A DNA stretch of 34,878 bases from NCBI GenBank assembly GCA_027292925.1, contig JAPUGI010000371.1, positions 1-34,878 on the forward strand. Reading direction: 5' to 3'. Each line of letters opens with the position of its first letter. The stretch's first letter is position 1. The stretch comes from Gammaproteobacteria bacterium. Lineage in GTDB: Bacteria; Pseudomonadota; Gammaproteobacteria; Pseudomonadales; Azotimanducaceae. The position numbers and the translations under genes are program-made. Positions 1-8,145 of the stretch are shown here, piece by piece. The notes under the pieces were generated by a model. It saw nothing but the letters and a program-made list of their open reading frames with translations, was not told the origin of the DNA and made no database searches.

Positions 1-1104
1 CTTAATGCGGTCGCTCTTGTTATGTTGCATTGCAAACTCTTCCCAAGGATTACCTTTACACTGCTTGATACCGAGAGAAATTCGACGCCTTTCTTCATCG
101 ATATCAAGCACCATGACCTCAACTTCATCGCCTACCTGGACAACCTTGGAGGGATGAATGTTGCGGTTGGTCCAATCCATTTCAGACACATGAACGAGAC
201 CTTCAACACCTTCCTCGAGCTCGGCAAAACATCCATAATCAGTCAGGTTAGTGACTCTCGCCATGGTACGCGTGCTTTCCGGATAGCGTTTGGTAATGGC
301 GACCCATGGGTCTTCACCTAATTGCTTGAGACCCAGTGATACACGATTTCGTTCACGATCAAATTTCAAAATCTTGATATTGATCTCATCGCCAACGGCT
401 ACGATTTCGCTTGGATGCTTAATTCTCTTCCACGCCATATCTGTAATGTGCAACAGGCCATCTACACCACCGAGGTCAACGAACGCGCCATAGTCAGTGA
501 GGTTCTTAACAATACCTTTAACTTCCTGACCTTCCTGCAAACTCTCCAGCAGTGCTTCGCGTTCTGCGCTGTTTTCTTCCTCCAGGACTGACCTTCTTGA
601 CACCACAACGTTGTTACGCTTCTGGTCAAGCTTGATCACCTTGAATTCTAGTTCCTGGCCTTCGAGCTGCTCATTCTCACGCAGAGGCCTCACATCTACC
701 AGCGAACCCGGCAGGAATGCGCGCACATCCCGGATCTCAACAGTGAAACCGCCTTTGACACGACCACTGATGGTTCCTTTGATGACTTCCTGCGCCTCGT
801 ATACGTTTTCCAGCATTTGCCAGGCTTCTGCACGTTTGGCTTTCTCGCGCGACAAACGCGTTTCACCGAATCCGTCATCAACGGCATCCATAGATACCTG
901 GACCGTATCACCGATCTCGACTTCCAGTTCACCACTTTCACTTAGGAATTGGGATCTTGGGATGACCCCTTCAGATTTGAGTCCGGCATGGACCGTGACC
1001 CATTCACTATCTATATCTACAACGACACCGGTGATAATGGAACCGGAATTCATGTCTATAGATTTTAAACTTTCTTCAAATAGCTCCGCAAAACTTTCGC
1101 CCAT
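1..1104 (-). CDS. rpsA: 30S ribosomal protein S1 (3' end outside window)
   Basis: Ribosomal protein S1 binds mRNA upstream of the start codon and helps unfold it on the 30S subunit. The visible 368 residues begin [13 protein letters not shown] and hold successive S1 (OB-fold) repeats at roughly residues 19-85, 103-168, 189-257 and 274-344. The last two carry the typical LTDYGAF/CF...[13 protein letters not shown] and D.ER.RISLG.KQ signatures. The family is about 555 residues, so a third of the protein lies beyond base 1. The ATG at 1104 is preceded by a good AGGGGA ribosome-binding site 8 bases upstream. It follows cmk by 88 bases, the usual cmk-rpsA arrangement. That spacer may carry an rpsA leader or promoter, but I could not pick one out. 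S1 normally represses its own translation. Confidence 0.97.
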   Translation of the reverse strand, partial: MGESFAELFEESLKSIDMNSGSIITGVVVDIDSEWVTVHAGLKSEGVIPRSQFLSESGELEVEIGDTVQVSMDAVDDGFGETRLSREKAKRAEAWQMLENVYEAQEVIKGTISGRVKGGFTVEIRDVRAFLPGSLVDVRPLRENEQLEGQELEFKVIKLDQKRNNVVVSRRSVLEEENSAEREALLESLQEGQEVKGIVKNLTDYGAFVDLGGVDGLLHITDMAWKRIKHPSEIVAVGDEINIKILKFDRERNRVSLGLKQLGEDPWVAITKRYPESTRTMARVTNLTDYGCFAELEEGVEGLVHVSEMDWTNRNIHPSKVVQVGDEVEVMVLDIDEERRRISLGIKQCKGNPWEEFAMQHNKSDRIK

Positions 1105-1192
1105 TAATTATTCCCCTAACCACACACCAACCCGCGTGGGTCCTATTAATATTCAGGCCAGGCCCGGAACTCATAGTTGTTGGTATTCCGGA

Positions 1193-1879
1193 CTAACCCA
1201 GTTTTTCATTCACTATTGACAGTACTTGTGCAAACACCTGATTGATGTCCAATTCGGTACTATCGATCACATACGCATCTTCGGCCGGTCTAAGAGGAGC
1301 AACCTTTCGGTTCATGTCCCGCTCATCCCTTGCCTGGATGCTCTGAAAAAGGTCGTGCAGACTAACACTAATATCCTTATCTTTCAACTGGTTATAGCGC
1401 CTTTCGGCTCTCGCCTGGACGCTGGCAGTGAGGTAGATTTTGATCGCCGCATCAATGAACACAACAGTACCCATATCCCGCCCGTCCGCCACCAGCCCCG
1501 GTGGTTGCTTGAAAGAACGTTGTAACTCGCCAATTCCCTTGCGAACGCCGGGCAGCGGCGCGACTCGAGAGGCATCAACACCCGCCTCATCAGTTCTTAA
1601 CTCGAGTGTGACATCCGCTCCTTCAAGCAGGATTCGCAGGGGTTCTTCGGGATCTCTGGTAGGTTCAAAACGAACATCCAGCGTCCGTGCCTGGTCTGTC
1701 AGGGCTGCCTCATCATCGAAGTTAATGCCTTGTTTCTTTGCGGCAAGACCAACCAGCCGGTACAGCGCACCGCTATCCAGGATGTGGAATCCCAGATGGG
1801 CTGCCAGTTTGTGCGTGATTACGCCTTTTCCTGAGCTACTGGGACCATCGATGGCAATTACTGGTGAATCTTCAGCCAC
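1193..1879 (-). CDS. cmk: Cytidylate kinase
   Basis: Phosphorylates CMP and dCMP to the diphosphates with ATP, in the cytosol. The P-loop GPSSSGKG is at residues 12-19 of the start chosen here, followed by LDSGALYR and the DGRDMGTVVF substrate-binding segment. I chose the GTG at 1879 (MAEDSPVIAIDG): it has an AAAGGA ribosome-binding site just upstream and gives 228 residues, matching the 225-230 usual for the family. The open frame runs further upstream (to 2005), but that extension lies inside tyrA and has no similarity to Cmk. It lies 22 bases after tyrA and 88 before rpsA, so it is probably co-transcribed with both. In relatives aroA sits between tyrA and cmk; it is missing here. Confidence 0.95.
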   Translation of the reverse strand: MAEDSPVIAIDGPSSSGKGVITHKLAAHLGFHILDSGALYRLVGLAAKKQGINFDDEAALTDQARTLDVRFEPTRDPEEPLRILLEGADVTLELRTDEAGVDASRVAPLPGVRKGIGELQRSFKQPPGLVADGRDMGTVVFIDAAIKIYLTASVQARAERRYNQLKDKDISVSLHDLFQSIQARDERDMNRKVAPLRPAEDAYVIDSTELDINQVFAQVLSIVNEKLG

Positions 1880-1901
1880 TATAATTCCTTTGAGCCCATC
1901 A

Positions 1902-2813
1902 TCATTTTCTCTTTCCTTCCTGTTCACTAATCGAGGAAAAGTGATCTCTGGCAACCTTTGCTCTTCTGAAGAGTTCTTCCAGCGCTTCCATTTTCCCTTC
2001 TGCAATCAGGGACCGAATCTCGCCCAACTCATCGACGTACTTGTCCAGAATATTCAGAACTCGCTCTCCGTTGGCATCAAATACATCCCGCCACATCACC
2101 GGATCGGAGGCTGCTATTCTGGAAAAATCTCTGAAGCCTCCCGCTGCGTATTCGAAGATTTCCAGGGAATCTCCCTGAACGGAAAGAGTATCCACCAATG
2201 CGTATGCAAGCAGGTGTGGTAAATGGCTAGTCTGTGCGAATACGCTGTCATGATGCTCCGCCGTCATTTGAATTACCTTAGCACCGAGGCACTGCCACAT
2301 TTCTTCTACTAAACGTAACGCATCCTTATCAGTGGCACTGGTAGGTGTGAGGATAACCTTCTGGTTTTCAAACAGGTCTGGGTTGGCTGCTTCAACCCCG
2401 TGCTTTTCAGACCCGGCGATAGGATGACCGGGCACGAGATTTGCCGGGAACTCACCGAAAATCTCTCTACCGGCTTTTAATACAGGGGATTTGACGCTGC
2501 CAACATCAGTGATGACTGCTGACAGCCCTGAGCGGTTCTTAACAAAAAAAGCATCTTTTAATTGGGAGAGAGAGGCTTGGATGGATAGCACCGGTACCGA
2601 AAGCACAATGAGGCTACTTCCCTTCGCACAACTTGCAACCGAATCAGCTTTTTCATCAATGACCGCTTGTATCATTCCAATTTCAAGAGACTCTTCGTTA
2701 GTGTCATAGGCGGTTATTCGTTCCGTGAGTCCCCGTTGTTTCAGTCCGGCGGCGATGGAAGCACCGATCAGTCCCAGACCGATAATCGACACTTTTTCGA
2801 ATCGCGGTTTCAC
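1902..2813 (-). CDS. tyrA: Prephenate/cyclohexadienyl dehydrogenase
   Basis: NAD(P)-dependent oxidative decarboxylation of prephenate (or arogenate) to the tyrosine precursor. It begins with the Rossmann motif VSIIGLGLIGASIA (residues 8-21). It has the family's GHPIAGSEKHGVEAA active-site stretch and the C-terminal helical dimerisation half with SHLPHLLAYAL. At 303 residues it is a monofunctional enzyme, with neither a chorismate mutase domain nor the fused EPSP synthase (AroA) domain found in Pseudomonas. Its ATG overlaps the hisC stop by 4 bases, so the two are translationally coupled. Next to HisC2 and PheA it completes the phenylalanine/tyrosine branch. Whether the substrate is prephenate or arogenate cannot be decided from sequence. 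Confidence 0.93.
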   Translation of the reverse strand: MKPRFEKVSIIGLGLIGASIAAGLKQRGLTERITAYDTNEESLEIGMIQAVIDEKADSVASCAKGSSLIVLSVPVLSIQASLSQLKDAFFVKNRSGLSAVITDVGSVKSPVLKAGREIFGEFPANLVPGHPIAGSEKHGVEAANPDLFENQKVILTPTSATDKDALRLVEEMWQCLGAKVIQMTAEHHDSVFAQTSHLPHLLAYALVDTLSVQGDSLEIFEYAAGGFRDFSRIAASDPVMWRDVFDANGERVLNILDKYVDELGEIRSLIAEGKMEALEELFRRAKVARDHFSSISEQEGKRK

Positions 2814-3904
2814 AGAACTTTTTCCAGGGTTTTGATAAAGCGCTGGTTTTCCTCCGCAGTACCAACCGTAACTCTCAGATGATTTGGTAGTTCATACACG
2901 CCAATGGGTCGCACAATGACCCCTTCATGCAGCAAGGCTTCGTAGATAGGCATGGCATCGCGACTGAAGTCGATTGTTAGAAAATTTGCAACCGTTGGAA
3001 TGAAAGCAAGACCAAGCCGATCACATTCGCTTTCCAGGAAACGAAGTCCCCTGCTGTTCAGCTCAACAGACTTATCCACATGCTCCTGGTCATCAAGCGC
3101 GGCGAGTGCCGCAACCATGGACATCGCATTGACATTGAACGGCTGGCGAACGCGATTCATCAGGTCGGCAATATCCGGGTGACTCACGGAGTATCCAATT
3201 CGCAGGGCAGCCAGCCCATAAGCTTTCGAGAAAGTCCTGGTCACCACGAGGTTGGGATACTTTTCACATAAGGAAATTCCATCCGGATATTCTGCTTCCT
3301 GAACATATTCGAAGTAGGCTTCGTCAAGCACCACCAGTACGTCCTCGCGAACCTGGTCAAGAAATTCGGTCAGGTCGCTGTTGTTCACCCAGGTGCCAGT
3401 CGGGTTGTTGGGATTGGCAATGAACACCATTCGCGTCCTTTCGCTTATTGCCTCAAATGTAGCCTCCAGGTCCTGGCCATAATATTTTGCCGGAATAACT
3501 TTTAGCGCCGCGCCGATAGCTTTCGTCACCAGTGGGTAAACGACAAATGAATGTTGAGACACTATCGATTCGTTATTGCTGGATAAATATACTCTTGCCA
3601 GTAATTCCAATACATCGTTGGAGCCATTACCAATGGTAAGTTGATTTGTCGTGACACCCAGGAACTCACTCAGCTTATTCTTTAGCAGATATGCGCTGCC
3701 ATCCGGATAACGAGCCACGTCAGCCAACGATGATTGGACACTTGAATGGACACTGGAACTTGCACCTAACGGGTTTTCATTACTGGCGAGCTTAATGACA
3801 TCGGTCAATCCCAACTCCCTCTCCAGTTCTTCGATTGGTTTGCCGGGTTGGTAGGGCCGTAGTTCCTTGATACCGGGAGATGCGAGGTTGATAAAATCTG
3901 TCAT
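2810..3904 (-). CDS. hisC: Histidinol-phosphate/aromatic aminotransferase (HisC2 type)
   Basis: PLP-dependent class I/II aminotransferase of the HisC family. The PLP lysine is K227 in TRTFSKAYGLAALRIGY. The substrate and cofactor motifs NENPLG (43-48), NPNNPTGTW (164-172) and LDEAYFEY (193-200) are intact, and the length of 364 is normal. Genes of this type between pheA and tyrA are usually the second HisC copy and can act on phenylpyruvate and 4-hydroxyphenylpyruvate as well as imidazole acetol phosphate; that dual role is inferred from context. It overlaps tyrA by 4 bases. It is separated from pheA by a 97-base spacer that consists largely of a MITE-like inverted-repeat element, so it may have a separate or weakened transcription link to pheA. 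No clear ribosome-binding site precedes the ATG. Confidence 0.93.
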   Translation of the reverse strand: MTDFINLASPGIKELRPYQPGKPIEELERELGLTDVIKLASNENPLGASSSVHSSVQSSLADVARYPDGSAYLLKNKLSEFLGVTTNQLTIGNGSNDVLELLARVYLSSNNESIVSQHSFVVYPLVTKAIGAALKVIPAKYYGQDLEATFEAISERTRMVFIANPNNPTGTWVNNSDLTEFLDQVREDVLVVLDEAYFEYVQEAEYPDGISLCEKYPNLVVTRTFSKAYGLAALRIGYSVSHPDIADLMNRVRQPFNVNAMSMVAALAALDDQEHVDKSVELNSRGLRFLESECDRLGLAFIPTVANFLTIDFSRDAMPIYEALLHEGVIVRPIGVYELPNHLRVTVGTAEENQRFIKTLEKVL

Positions 3905-3934
3905 AAATTTGATTCTGCTGTGGCTGTCGAGTCC

Positions 3935-4004
3935 AGGAGGCTATCCGAGAATAGAGAACCTACTGTGGGAAAGCTACGGCTTTTATTGTCGGACAGCCTC
4001 CTAG
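3935..4004. repeat. MITE-like inverted-repeat element between pheA and hisC
   Basis: The ends AGGAGGCTATCCGA (3935-3948) and, on the other strand, AGGAGGCTGTCCGA (4002-3989) are inverted repeats with one mismatch in 14. Similarity continues weakly inward (GAATAGAGAACC against CAATAAAAGCCG). A solo copy of the left end, extended through ATAGAGAACCT, lies at 14964-14991, so this is a dispersed sequence rather than a local hairpin. It encodes nothing. It fills most of the pheA-hisC spacer, and its outer edge overlaps the pheA TAG stop. A mini inverted-repeat transposable element or insertion-sequence remnant is the likeliest origin; no matching transposase is in the window. Confidence 0.7.
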
Positions 4005-5107
4005 GACACGGCTCTGGGATAACTGCCAAGCAGTTTGACTTCTAGCGCGTCCTTATCAATTTCATTTAAAACAGTTTTGATCACTTCATCTTCGCAATGT
4101 CCTTCAAAGTCGATAAAAAAGACGTAGGACCACATGCCGGTTTTGGATGGCCTGGTTTCGATAGAGGTCAGCGAAACATTGTGCCTATGGAAAGGCTCCA
4201 ACAATTTGAACAGGGCGCCCGGCTTGTTGTGGGTAGATACCATAATAGATGTCTTGTCATTACCGCTGGTACCAACATCATCTCGACCTACTACAATGAA
4301 ACGTGTGGTGTTATCTGACTGATCTTCTATCTTCTTCGAAAGAATGCGTAAACCGTAGATTTCGGCCGCGATTTCTCCTGCGATTGCAGCTGCGTCTTTT
4401 TCTTCCAGCACTTTCCGTGCTGCCTCGGCATTGCTTGTGGCGACAATCTTAGGGATATTTGGATAGTGGCTATCAAGCCAGCGTCGGCATTGCCCCAGCG
4501 TCTGTTGATGCGAATAAATCCGGTCAATCTTTGTTTCATCCGCATCCTCTGCAATCATCAGGTGATGATGCACTCGCAGTTCCACCTCACCACATATAAG
4601 CAGAGAGGAATCTAGGAAATTATCCAGCGTGTGGCTAATGACTCCTTCTGTCGAATTCTCTACAGGCACCACACCATAGTGGCAGTTCTCCGAAGCCACT
4701 TCCCTGAATACATCGTCCACTGTGGCCATCGGTAGGCCGATAACAGAATTACCGAACTGTTTCAGTGCTGCCAATTGGGTGAAGGTACCTTCAGGGCCGA
4801 GATAAGCCACTTCTAACGGCTCTTCCAGGGCAAGGCAAGCGGACATTATCTGCCGATAAACCTGTATTACTTTCTCATTACTTAGAGGACCTTTATTGAG
4901 TTCAGCCATTCGACGTAACACCTGGGCTTCACGTTCGGGTCGATAGTAAACAGGATCAAGGTCTTCAGATTCGAGCTTTTTGACATCCGCTACCTGCACT
5001 GCGCATCTCGCTCGCTCATTCAGGCGCTGCAATATTTCCTCATCCAGCTGATCGATTCGCTGGCGAAGTTGAGTTAGCTGCTCCTGACCGGTAGGTTTGT
5101 CTGCCAT
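4001..5107 (-). CDS. pheA: Bifunctional chorismate mutase/prephenate dehydratase (P-protein)
   Basis: Converts chorismate to prephenate and then to phenylpyruvate. Domains in order: AroQ-type chorismate mutase (about 10-90, with LRQRIDQLDEEIL and YRQIMSACLALE), prephenate dehydratase (97-275, with YLGPEGTFTQ, VPVENSTEGV and the catalytic TTRF at 267-270), and a C-terminal ACT domain (285-365, with GALFKLL and SIETRP). The last two motifs form the phenylalanine-binding site, so feedback inhibition is expected. I chose the ATG at 5107 (MADKPTG), giving 368 residues, the usual length. An in-frame extension upstream only reads through the gyrA repeat as meaningless KALIPL units. It starts 4 bases after the gyrA stop with a poor ribosome-binding site, suggesting coupling to gyrA. 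serC, usually between them, is absent. Confidence 0.95.
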   Translation of the reverse strand: MADKPTGQEQLTQLRQRIDQLDEEILQRLNERARCAVQVADVKKLESEDLDPVYYRPEREAQVLRRMAELNKGPLSNEKVIQVYRQIMSACLALEEPLEVAYLGPEGTFTQLAALKQFGNSVIGLPMATVDDVFREVASENCHYGVVPVENSTEGVISHTLDNFLDSSLLICGEVELRVHHHLMIAEDADETKIDRIYSHQQTLGQCRRWLDSHYPNIPKIVATSNAEAARKVLEEKDAAAIAGEIAAEIYGLRILSKKIEDQSDNTTRFIVVGRDDVGTSGNDKTSIMVSTHNKPGALFKLLEPFHRHNVSLTSIETRPSKTGMWSYVFFIDFEGHCEDEVIKTVLNEIDKDALEVKLLGSYPRAVS

Positions 5108-5111
5108 GGAA

Positions 5112-7766
5112 TCAATCGTTATTAGAGCCTTCAGCGGGATCGGAGCCTTCAGCGGGATCAGGGCCTTCAGCGGGATCAGAGCCTTCAGCGGGATCAGAGC
5201 CTTCAAAAAATTCCTCATCGACAAAATCATCGCCATTCTCGGGTTCCTGGATTCGTGCCAATCCAACCAGATGCTCTTCACCAGCAAGATTAATCAGACG
5301 CACTCCCTGCGTATTTCTACCCTGCATCGACACTTCATCAATTCTGGTCCGGACCAGTGTCCCCTGGTCGCTGATAAGAAGCACCTCATCACCTTGGTAT
5401 ACCTGGACAGCACCAACCATGTCGCCATTTCTCTCGGAGAGTTTCATTCCGATCACTCCCTGGCCGCCTCTTCCAATGATCGAAAAATCTTCGACCTGAC
5501 TGCGTTTGCCATAACCATTGCGGCTGGCGATCAAAAGCTGCCCATCGGGTTCTGGAATGATCAACGAAATGACTTTTTGACCAGACTTCAGTTTGATCCC
5601 CCTGACTCCCCGGGCCGTTCTTCCCATGGCGCGGACATCAGATTCCTTAAATCGGATTACCTTACCGCCACTTCCAAACAACATCACATCCTTGGTGCCA
5701 TCAGTCACTGAAGCACCAACCAGGGTATTGTCTTCCTCCAATTCAATAGCAATCAGGCCTGTACTTCGCTGTCTGGAAAAGTCCATAAGCGGTGTTTTCT
5801 TAACTGTTCCATTTGAAGTTGCCATAAAAATAAACTGATCATCCCGGTATTCATGTATCGGCAACATGGCAGTAATTCGTTCATCTTCCTCGAGAGGAAG
5901 GATGTTGATCACGGGCCGGCCCCGGGCAGTTCTGCTGGCGGCAGGAATCTGGAACACACGTAACCAGTACACCTTACCTACGTTGGTGAAACACAAGATA
6001 GTGTCGTGGGTATTGGCAACCATAAGACGCTCAATGTAGTCCTCTTCCTTGACGCTGCTTGCCGTCTTGCCACGCCCACCGCGACGCTGCGCCCGGTAGG
6101 TGTCAATCGGCTGAGTTTTGGCATAACCACCATTTGACAAGGTGACCACCATGTCCTGCTCTGTGATCAGGTCCTCCATCGTGAGATCTTCCTGCGATTC
6201 GATAATCTCTGACAAACGTTCATCGCCATATTCTTCACGGACTTCGATCAATTCGTCACGAATAATCTGCATCAGTCGCTCAGGTTCATGCAAGATTTCT
6301 AACAACTCACTAATGGTGTCTATAATTTCTTTATATTCATCGAGTAACCTTCCCTGTTCTAATCCGGTCAATCGATTGAGCCGCATCTCCAGGATTGACT
6401 GGGCCTGTTCCGGAGAAAGATAGTAGCTACCGTCATCTTTCAAGCCATATAGTTCATCCAGTTCTTCCGGTCTTGCCGCGTCAGGCCCTGCCCTTTCCAG
6501 CATTTGGCTGACATTTTCGGATTTCCATGATTGCGCAACGAGTTTTTCCCTGGCTTCCTGGGCGTTGGCAGAGCTCTTAATAAGTTCTATCACCGGGTCA
6601 ATGTTGGATAAGGCCACGGCGAGACCTTCCAGTACATGGCCACGCGCTCGCGCGCGCCCAAGTAGATACACTGTGCGGCGGGTGATCACCTCCCTTCGAT
6701 GCAATATGAAGTATTCAAGTAACTGTTTTAGGTTGAGAACCTTGGGTTCATTTTCAACAAGTGCAACAATGTTGATTCCGAATACACTCTGTAACTGGGT
6801 CTGGGCGTAGAGATTGTTGAGTACTACTTCGCCGACTTCGCCTCGCCTGAGCTCTATAACAATCCTTGTATCTGTCGCGGATTCATCACGAAGTTCTGTG
6901 ATCCCTTCAACCTTCTTGTCTTTCACCAGCTCTGCAATCTTTTCGACGAGCCGTGCGCGATTCACCTGGTAGGGAATTTCCTTAACGATGATCGTTTGTT
7001 TACCAGTTTTTTCGTTTTCTTCGATGTCACATCTGGCTCGAATTTTTATCCGGCCCCGACCTGTTCGATAGGCTTGTACTATGCCGCCCCGACCATTGAT
7101 GATAGCTGCGGTTGGAAAGTCTGGACCCTTTACATATTCCATCAAGCCATCTATATCCAGGTCGGGATTATCAACCAGCGCAAGACATGCGTTTACCACC
7201 TCGGTCAGGTTATGAGGCGGAATGTTCGTCGCCATACCAACTGCGATACCACTGGAGCCATTGACCAGCAGGTTGGGGATCTTGGCTGGTAACACCGCAG
7301 GCATTTGCAGCGTGCCGTCGTAGTTGTCGACAAAATCTACCGTTTCCTTGTCAAGATCTGCCAGCAACTCCTGGGCAATCTTTTCCATGCGAATTTCGGT
7401 GTATCGCATCGCCGCAGCATTATCACCATCAAGGGACCCGAAATTCCCCTGACCATCAATCAGCGTATAGCGCATATTAAAATTCTGCGCCATTCGCACA
7501 ATTGTGTCGTAGGCGGCGGTGTCACCATGGGGGTGATATTTACCAATGACATCGCCAACTATCCTCGCGGACTTCATGTAGGGCCGGTTAAAGGCATTGT
7601 TCAAATCATTCATGGCGAACAAAACCCTTCGATGTACAGGCTTCAAGCCGTCTCGAACATCCGGCAGAGCCCGGCCAACGATGACACTCATTGCGTAGTC
7701 GAGATACGACTGCCGCAATTCATCTTCAATGTTAATTGTTGTTACATGGTGGTCAAAATCTGACAT
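5112..7766 (-). CDS. gyrA: DNA gyrase subunit A
   Basis: Breakage-reunion subunit of the type II topoisomerase that introduces negative supercoils. At 884 residues it is full length. The catalytic tyrosine is Y122 (AAMRYTE). The quinolone-determining stretch reads [10 protein letters not shown], with Thr at 83 and Asp at 87, a natural variant also seen in Pseudomonas and not a known resistance mutation. The C-terminal beta-pinwheel carries a GyrA box, QRRGGRG, close to the canonical QRRGGKG. The acidic tail after the pinwheel contains four 18-bp repeats translating as GSDPAE units. The ATG at 7766 has no strong ribosome-binding site. A perfect TATAAT lies about 150 bases upstream, so the mRNA probably has a long leader holding a 25-bp hairpin. 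pheA follows after 4 bases. Confidence 0.98.
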   Translation of the reverse strand: MSDFDHHVTTINIEDELRQSYLDYAMSVIVGRALPDVRDGLKPVHRRVLFAMNDLNNAFNRPYMKSARIVGDVIGKYHPHGDTAAYDTIVRMAQNFNMRYTLIDGQGNFGSLDGDNAAAMRYTEIRMEKIAQELLADLDKETVDFVDNYDGTLQMPAVLPAKIPNLLVNGSSGIAVGMATNIPPHNLTEVVNACLALVDNPDLDIDGLMEYVKGPDFPTAAIINGRGGIVQAYRTGRGRIKIRARCDIEENEKTGKQTIIVKEIPYQVNRARLVEKIAELVKDKKVEGITELRDESATDTRIVIELRRGEVGEVVLNNLYAQTQLQSVFGINIVALVENEPKVLNLKQLLEYFILHRREVITRRTVYLLGRARARGHVLEGLAVALSNIDPVIELIKSSANAQEAREKLVAQSWKSENVSQMLERAGPDAARPEELDELYGLKDDGSYYLSPEQAQSILEMRLNRLTGLEQGRLLDEYKEIIDTISELLEILHEPERLMQIIRDELIEVREEYGDERLSEIIESQEDLTMEDLITEQDMVVTLSNGGYAKTQPIDTYRAQRRGGRGKTASSVKEEDYIERLMVANTHDTILCFTNVGKVYWLRVFQIPAASRTARGRPVINILPLEEDERITAMLPIHEYRDDQFIFMATSNGTVKKTPLMDFSRQRSTGLIAIELEEDNTLVGASVTDGTKDVMLFGSGGKVIRFKESDVRAMGRTARGVRGIKLKSGQKVISLIIPEPDGQLLIASRNGYGKRSQVEDFSIIGRGGQGVIGMKLSERNGDMVGAVQVYQGDEVLLISDQGTLVRTRIDEVSMQGRNTQGVRLINLAGEEHLVGLARIQEPENGDDFVDEEFFEGSDPAEGSDPAEGPDPAEGSDPAEGSNND
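5124..5213 (-). repeat. 18-bp tandem repeat in the gyrA acidic tail
   Basis: Four full 18-base units of the form agAGCCTTCAGCGGGATC on the plus strand begin at 5124, 5142, 5160 and 5178. A degenerate fifth unit begins at 5196. Units differ at one or two bases (agag, ggag, aggg). Because 18 is a multiple of three the gyrase frame is kept, each unit adding six residues (DPAEGS or DPAEGP). The array lengthens the acidic C-terminal tail and ends 10 bases before the gyrA stop. Copy number can be expected to vary between strains. Confidence 0.9.
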
Positions 7767-7816
7767 TTACTACTGCTATTTTTTGTTCCGCAGGTATCCC
7801 CCACCTGCAATCAGGG

Positions 7817-7869
7817 CTAGTACTCCATCCACCTAGAATTGCATCAATTCTAGGTGGACGGAGTACTAG
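7817..7869. repeat. 25-bp inverted repeat in the gyrA leader
   Basis: Two 25-base arms, 7817-7841 and 7845-7869, are complementary except for one A/C mismatch and enclose a 3-base CAT loop. The arms read CTAGTACTCC, one variable base, then TCCACCTAGAATTG. It lies about 50 bases upstream of the gyrA start and about 45 bases downstream of the gyrA TATAAT, so it would be transcribed in the gyrA 5' untranslated region. There is no U-tract, and it lies between divergent genes, so it is not a terminator for either. It may be a palindromic mobile repeat or a regulatory hairpin; I saw no second copy in the window. Confidence 0.85.
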
Positions 7870-7915
7870 TGTGCACACAAAAATAGAAAATCCGGAAGCT
7901 TTGAACAACGTTGAA

Positions 7916-7924
7916 ATTATAGCA
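7916..7924 (-). promoter_or_regulatory. Probable gyrA promoter (extended -10)
   Basis: On the minus strand TATAAT occupies 7921-7916 and is preceded by TGC (7924-7922), forming an extended -10 element TGnTATAAT. No good -35 hexamer lies at 15-18 bases, as is common for extended -10 promoters. The start site would be near 7909, giving a leader of about 140 bases with the 7817-7869 hairpin inside it. Confidence 0.55.
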
Positions 7925-8106
7925 CGTAACACCATTTTAAGCCCACCTGTGGGGCTATCTTTTTATCCCGCTACAATGTGGTAACTTATTGATATTACAA
8001 GACTAATTTGGCTCCTCACCGGGAGACGATGGGACGTGTTTATAACCCTCAATACAGCACCTAAATTTGCATAATCACAGACAAATTTCACAACAGAATC
8101 CTGCTG

Positions 8107-8112
8107 TATAAT
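8107..8112 (+). promoter_or_regulatory. Candidate -10 box for the mtaD-ubiG-yciK operon
   Basis: A perfect TATAAT lies 33 bases upstream of the ATG at 8146, which would give a leader of about 25 bases. The -35 match is poor (TTTCAC at 8086-8091 with a 15-base spacer), so strength and identity are uncertain. Confidence 0.45.
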
Positions 8113-8145
8113 GCCAACTTTCTTATTGTAGTCTCCGGTAGTTTT

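Larger units (their letters stand above)
7767..8145. other. Divergent gyrA/mtaD intergenic region
   Basis: These 379 bases hold no gene. They contain the likely promoters of gyrA (leftward) and of the MTA/SAH deaminase gene (rightward), plus one large hairpin, each listed separately. The rest (about 7925-8080) shows no repeat or open frame I can support. In Pseudomonas, mtnA lies between these two genes; no remnant of it is visible. Confidence 0.7.

Noticed and set aside
611-1219. Long plus-strand open frame opposite rpsA
   Set aside because: Antisense shadow of the S1 gene; low-complexity serine-rich translation with no family features.
5108-5287. N-terminal extension of PheA with KALIPL repeats
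   Set aside because: It is only the gyrA tail repeat read in another frame; PheA's conserved domain and usual length begin at the ATG at 5107.
7480-7540. Quinolone-resistance mutation in gyrA (Thr at 83)
   Set aside because: Threonine at 83 with aspartate at 87 is the natural state in pseudomonads and not a resistance change.
7817-7869. Rho-independent terminator
   Set aside because: There is no U-tract on either strand, and it lies between divergent genes, so there is no transcript end to serve.
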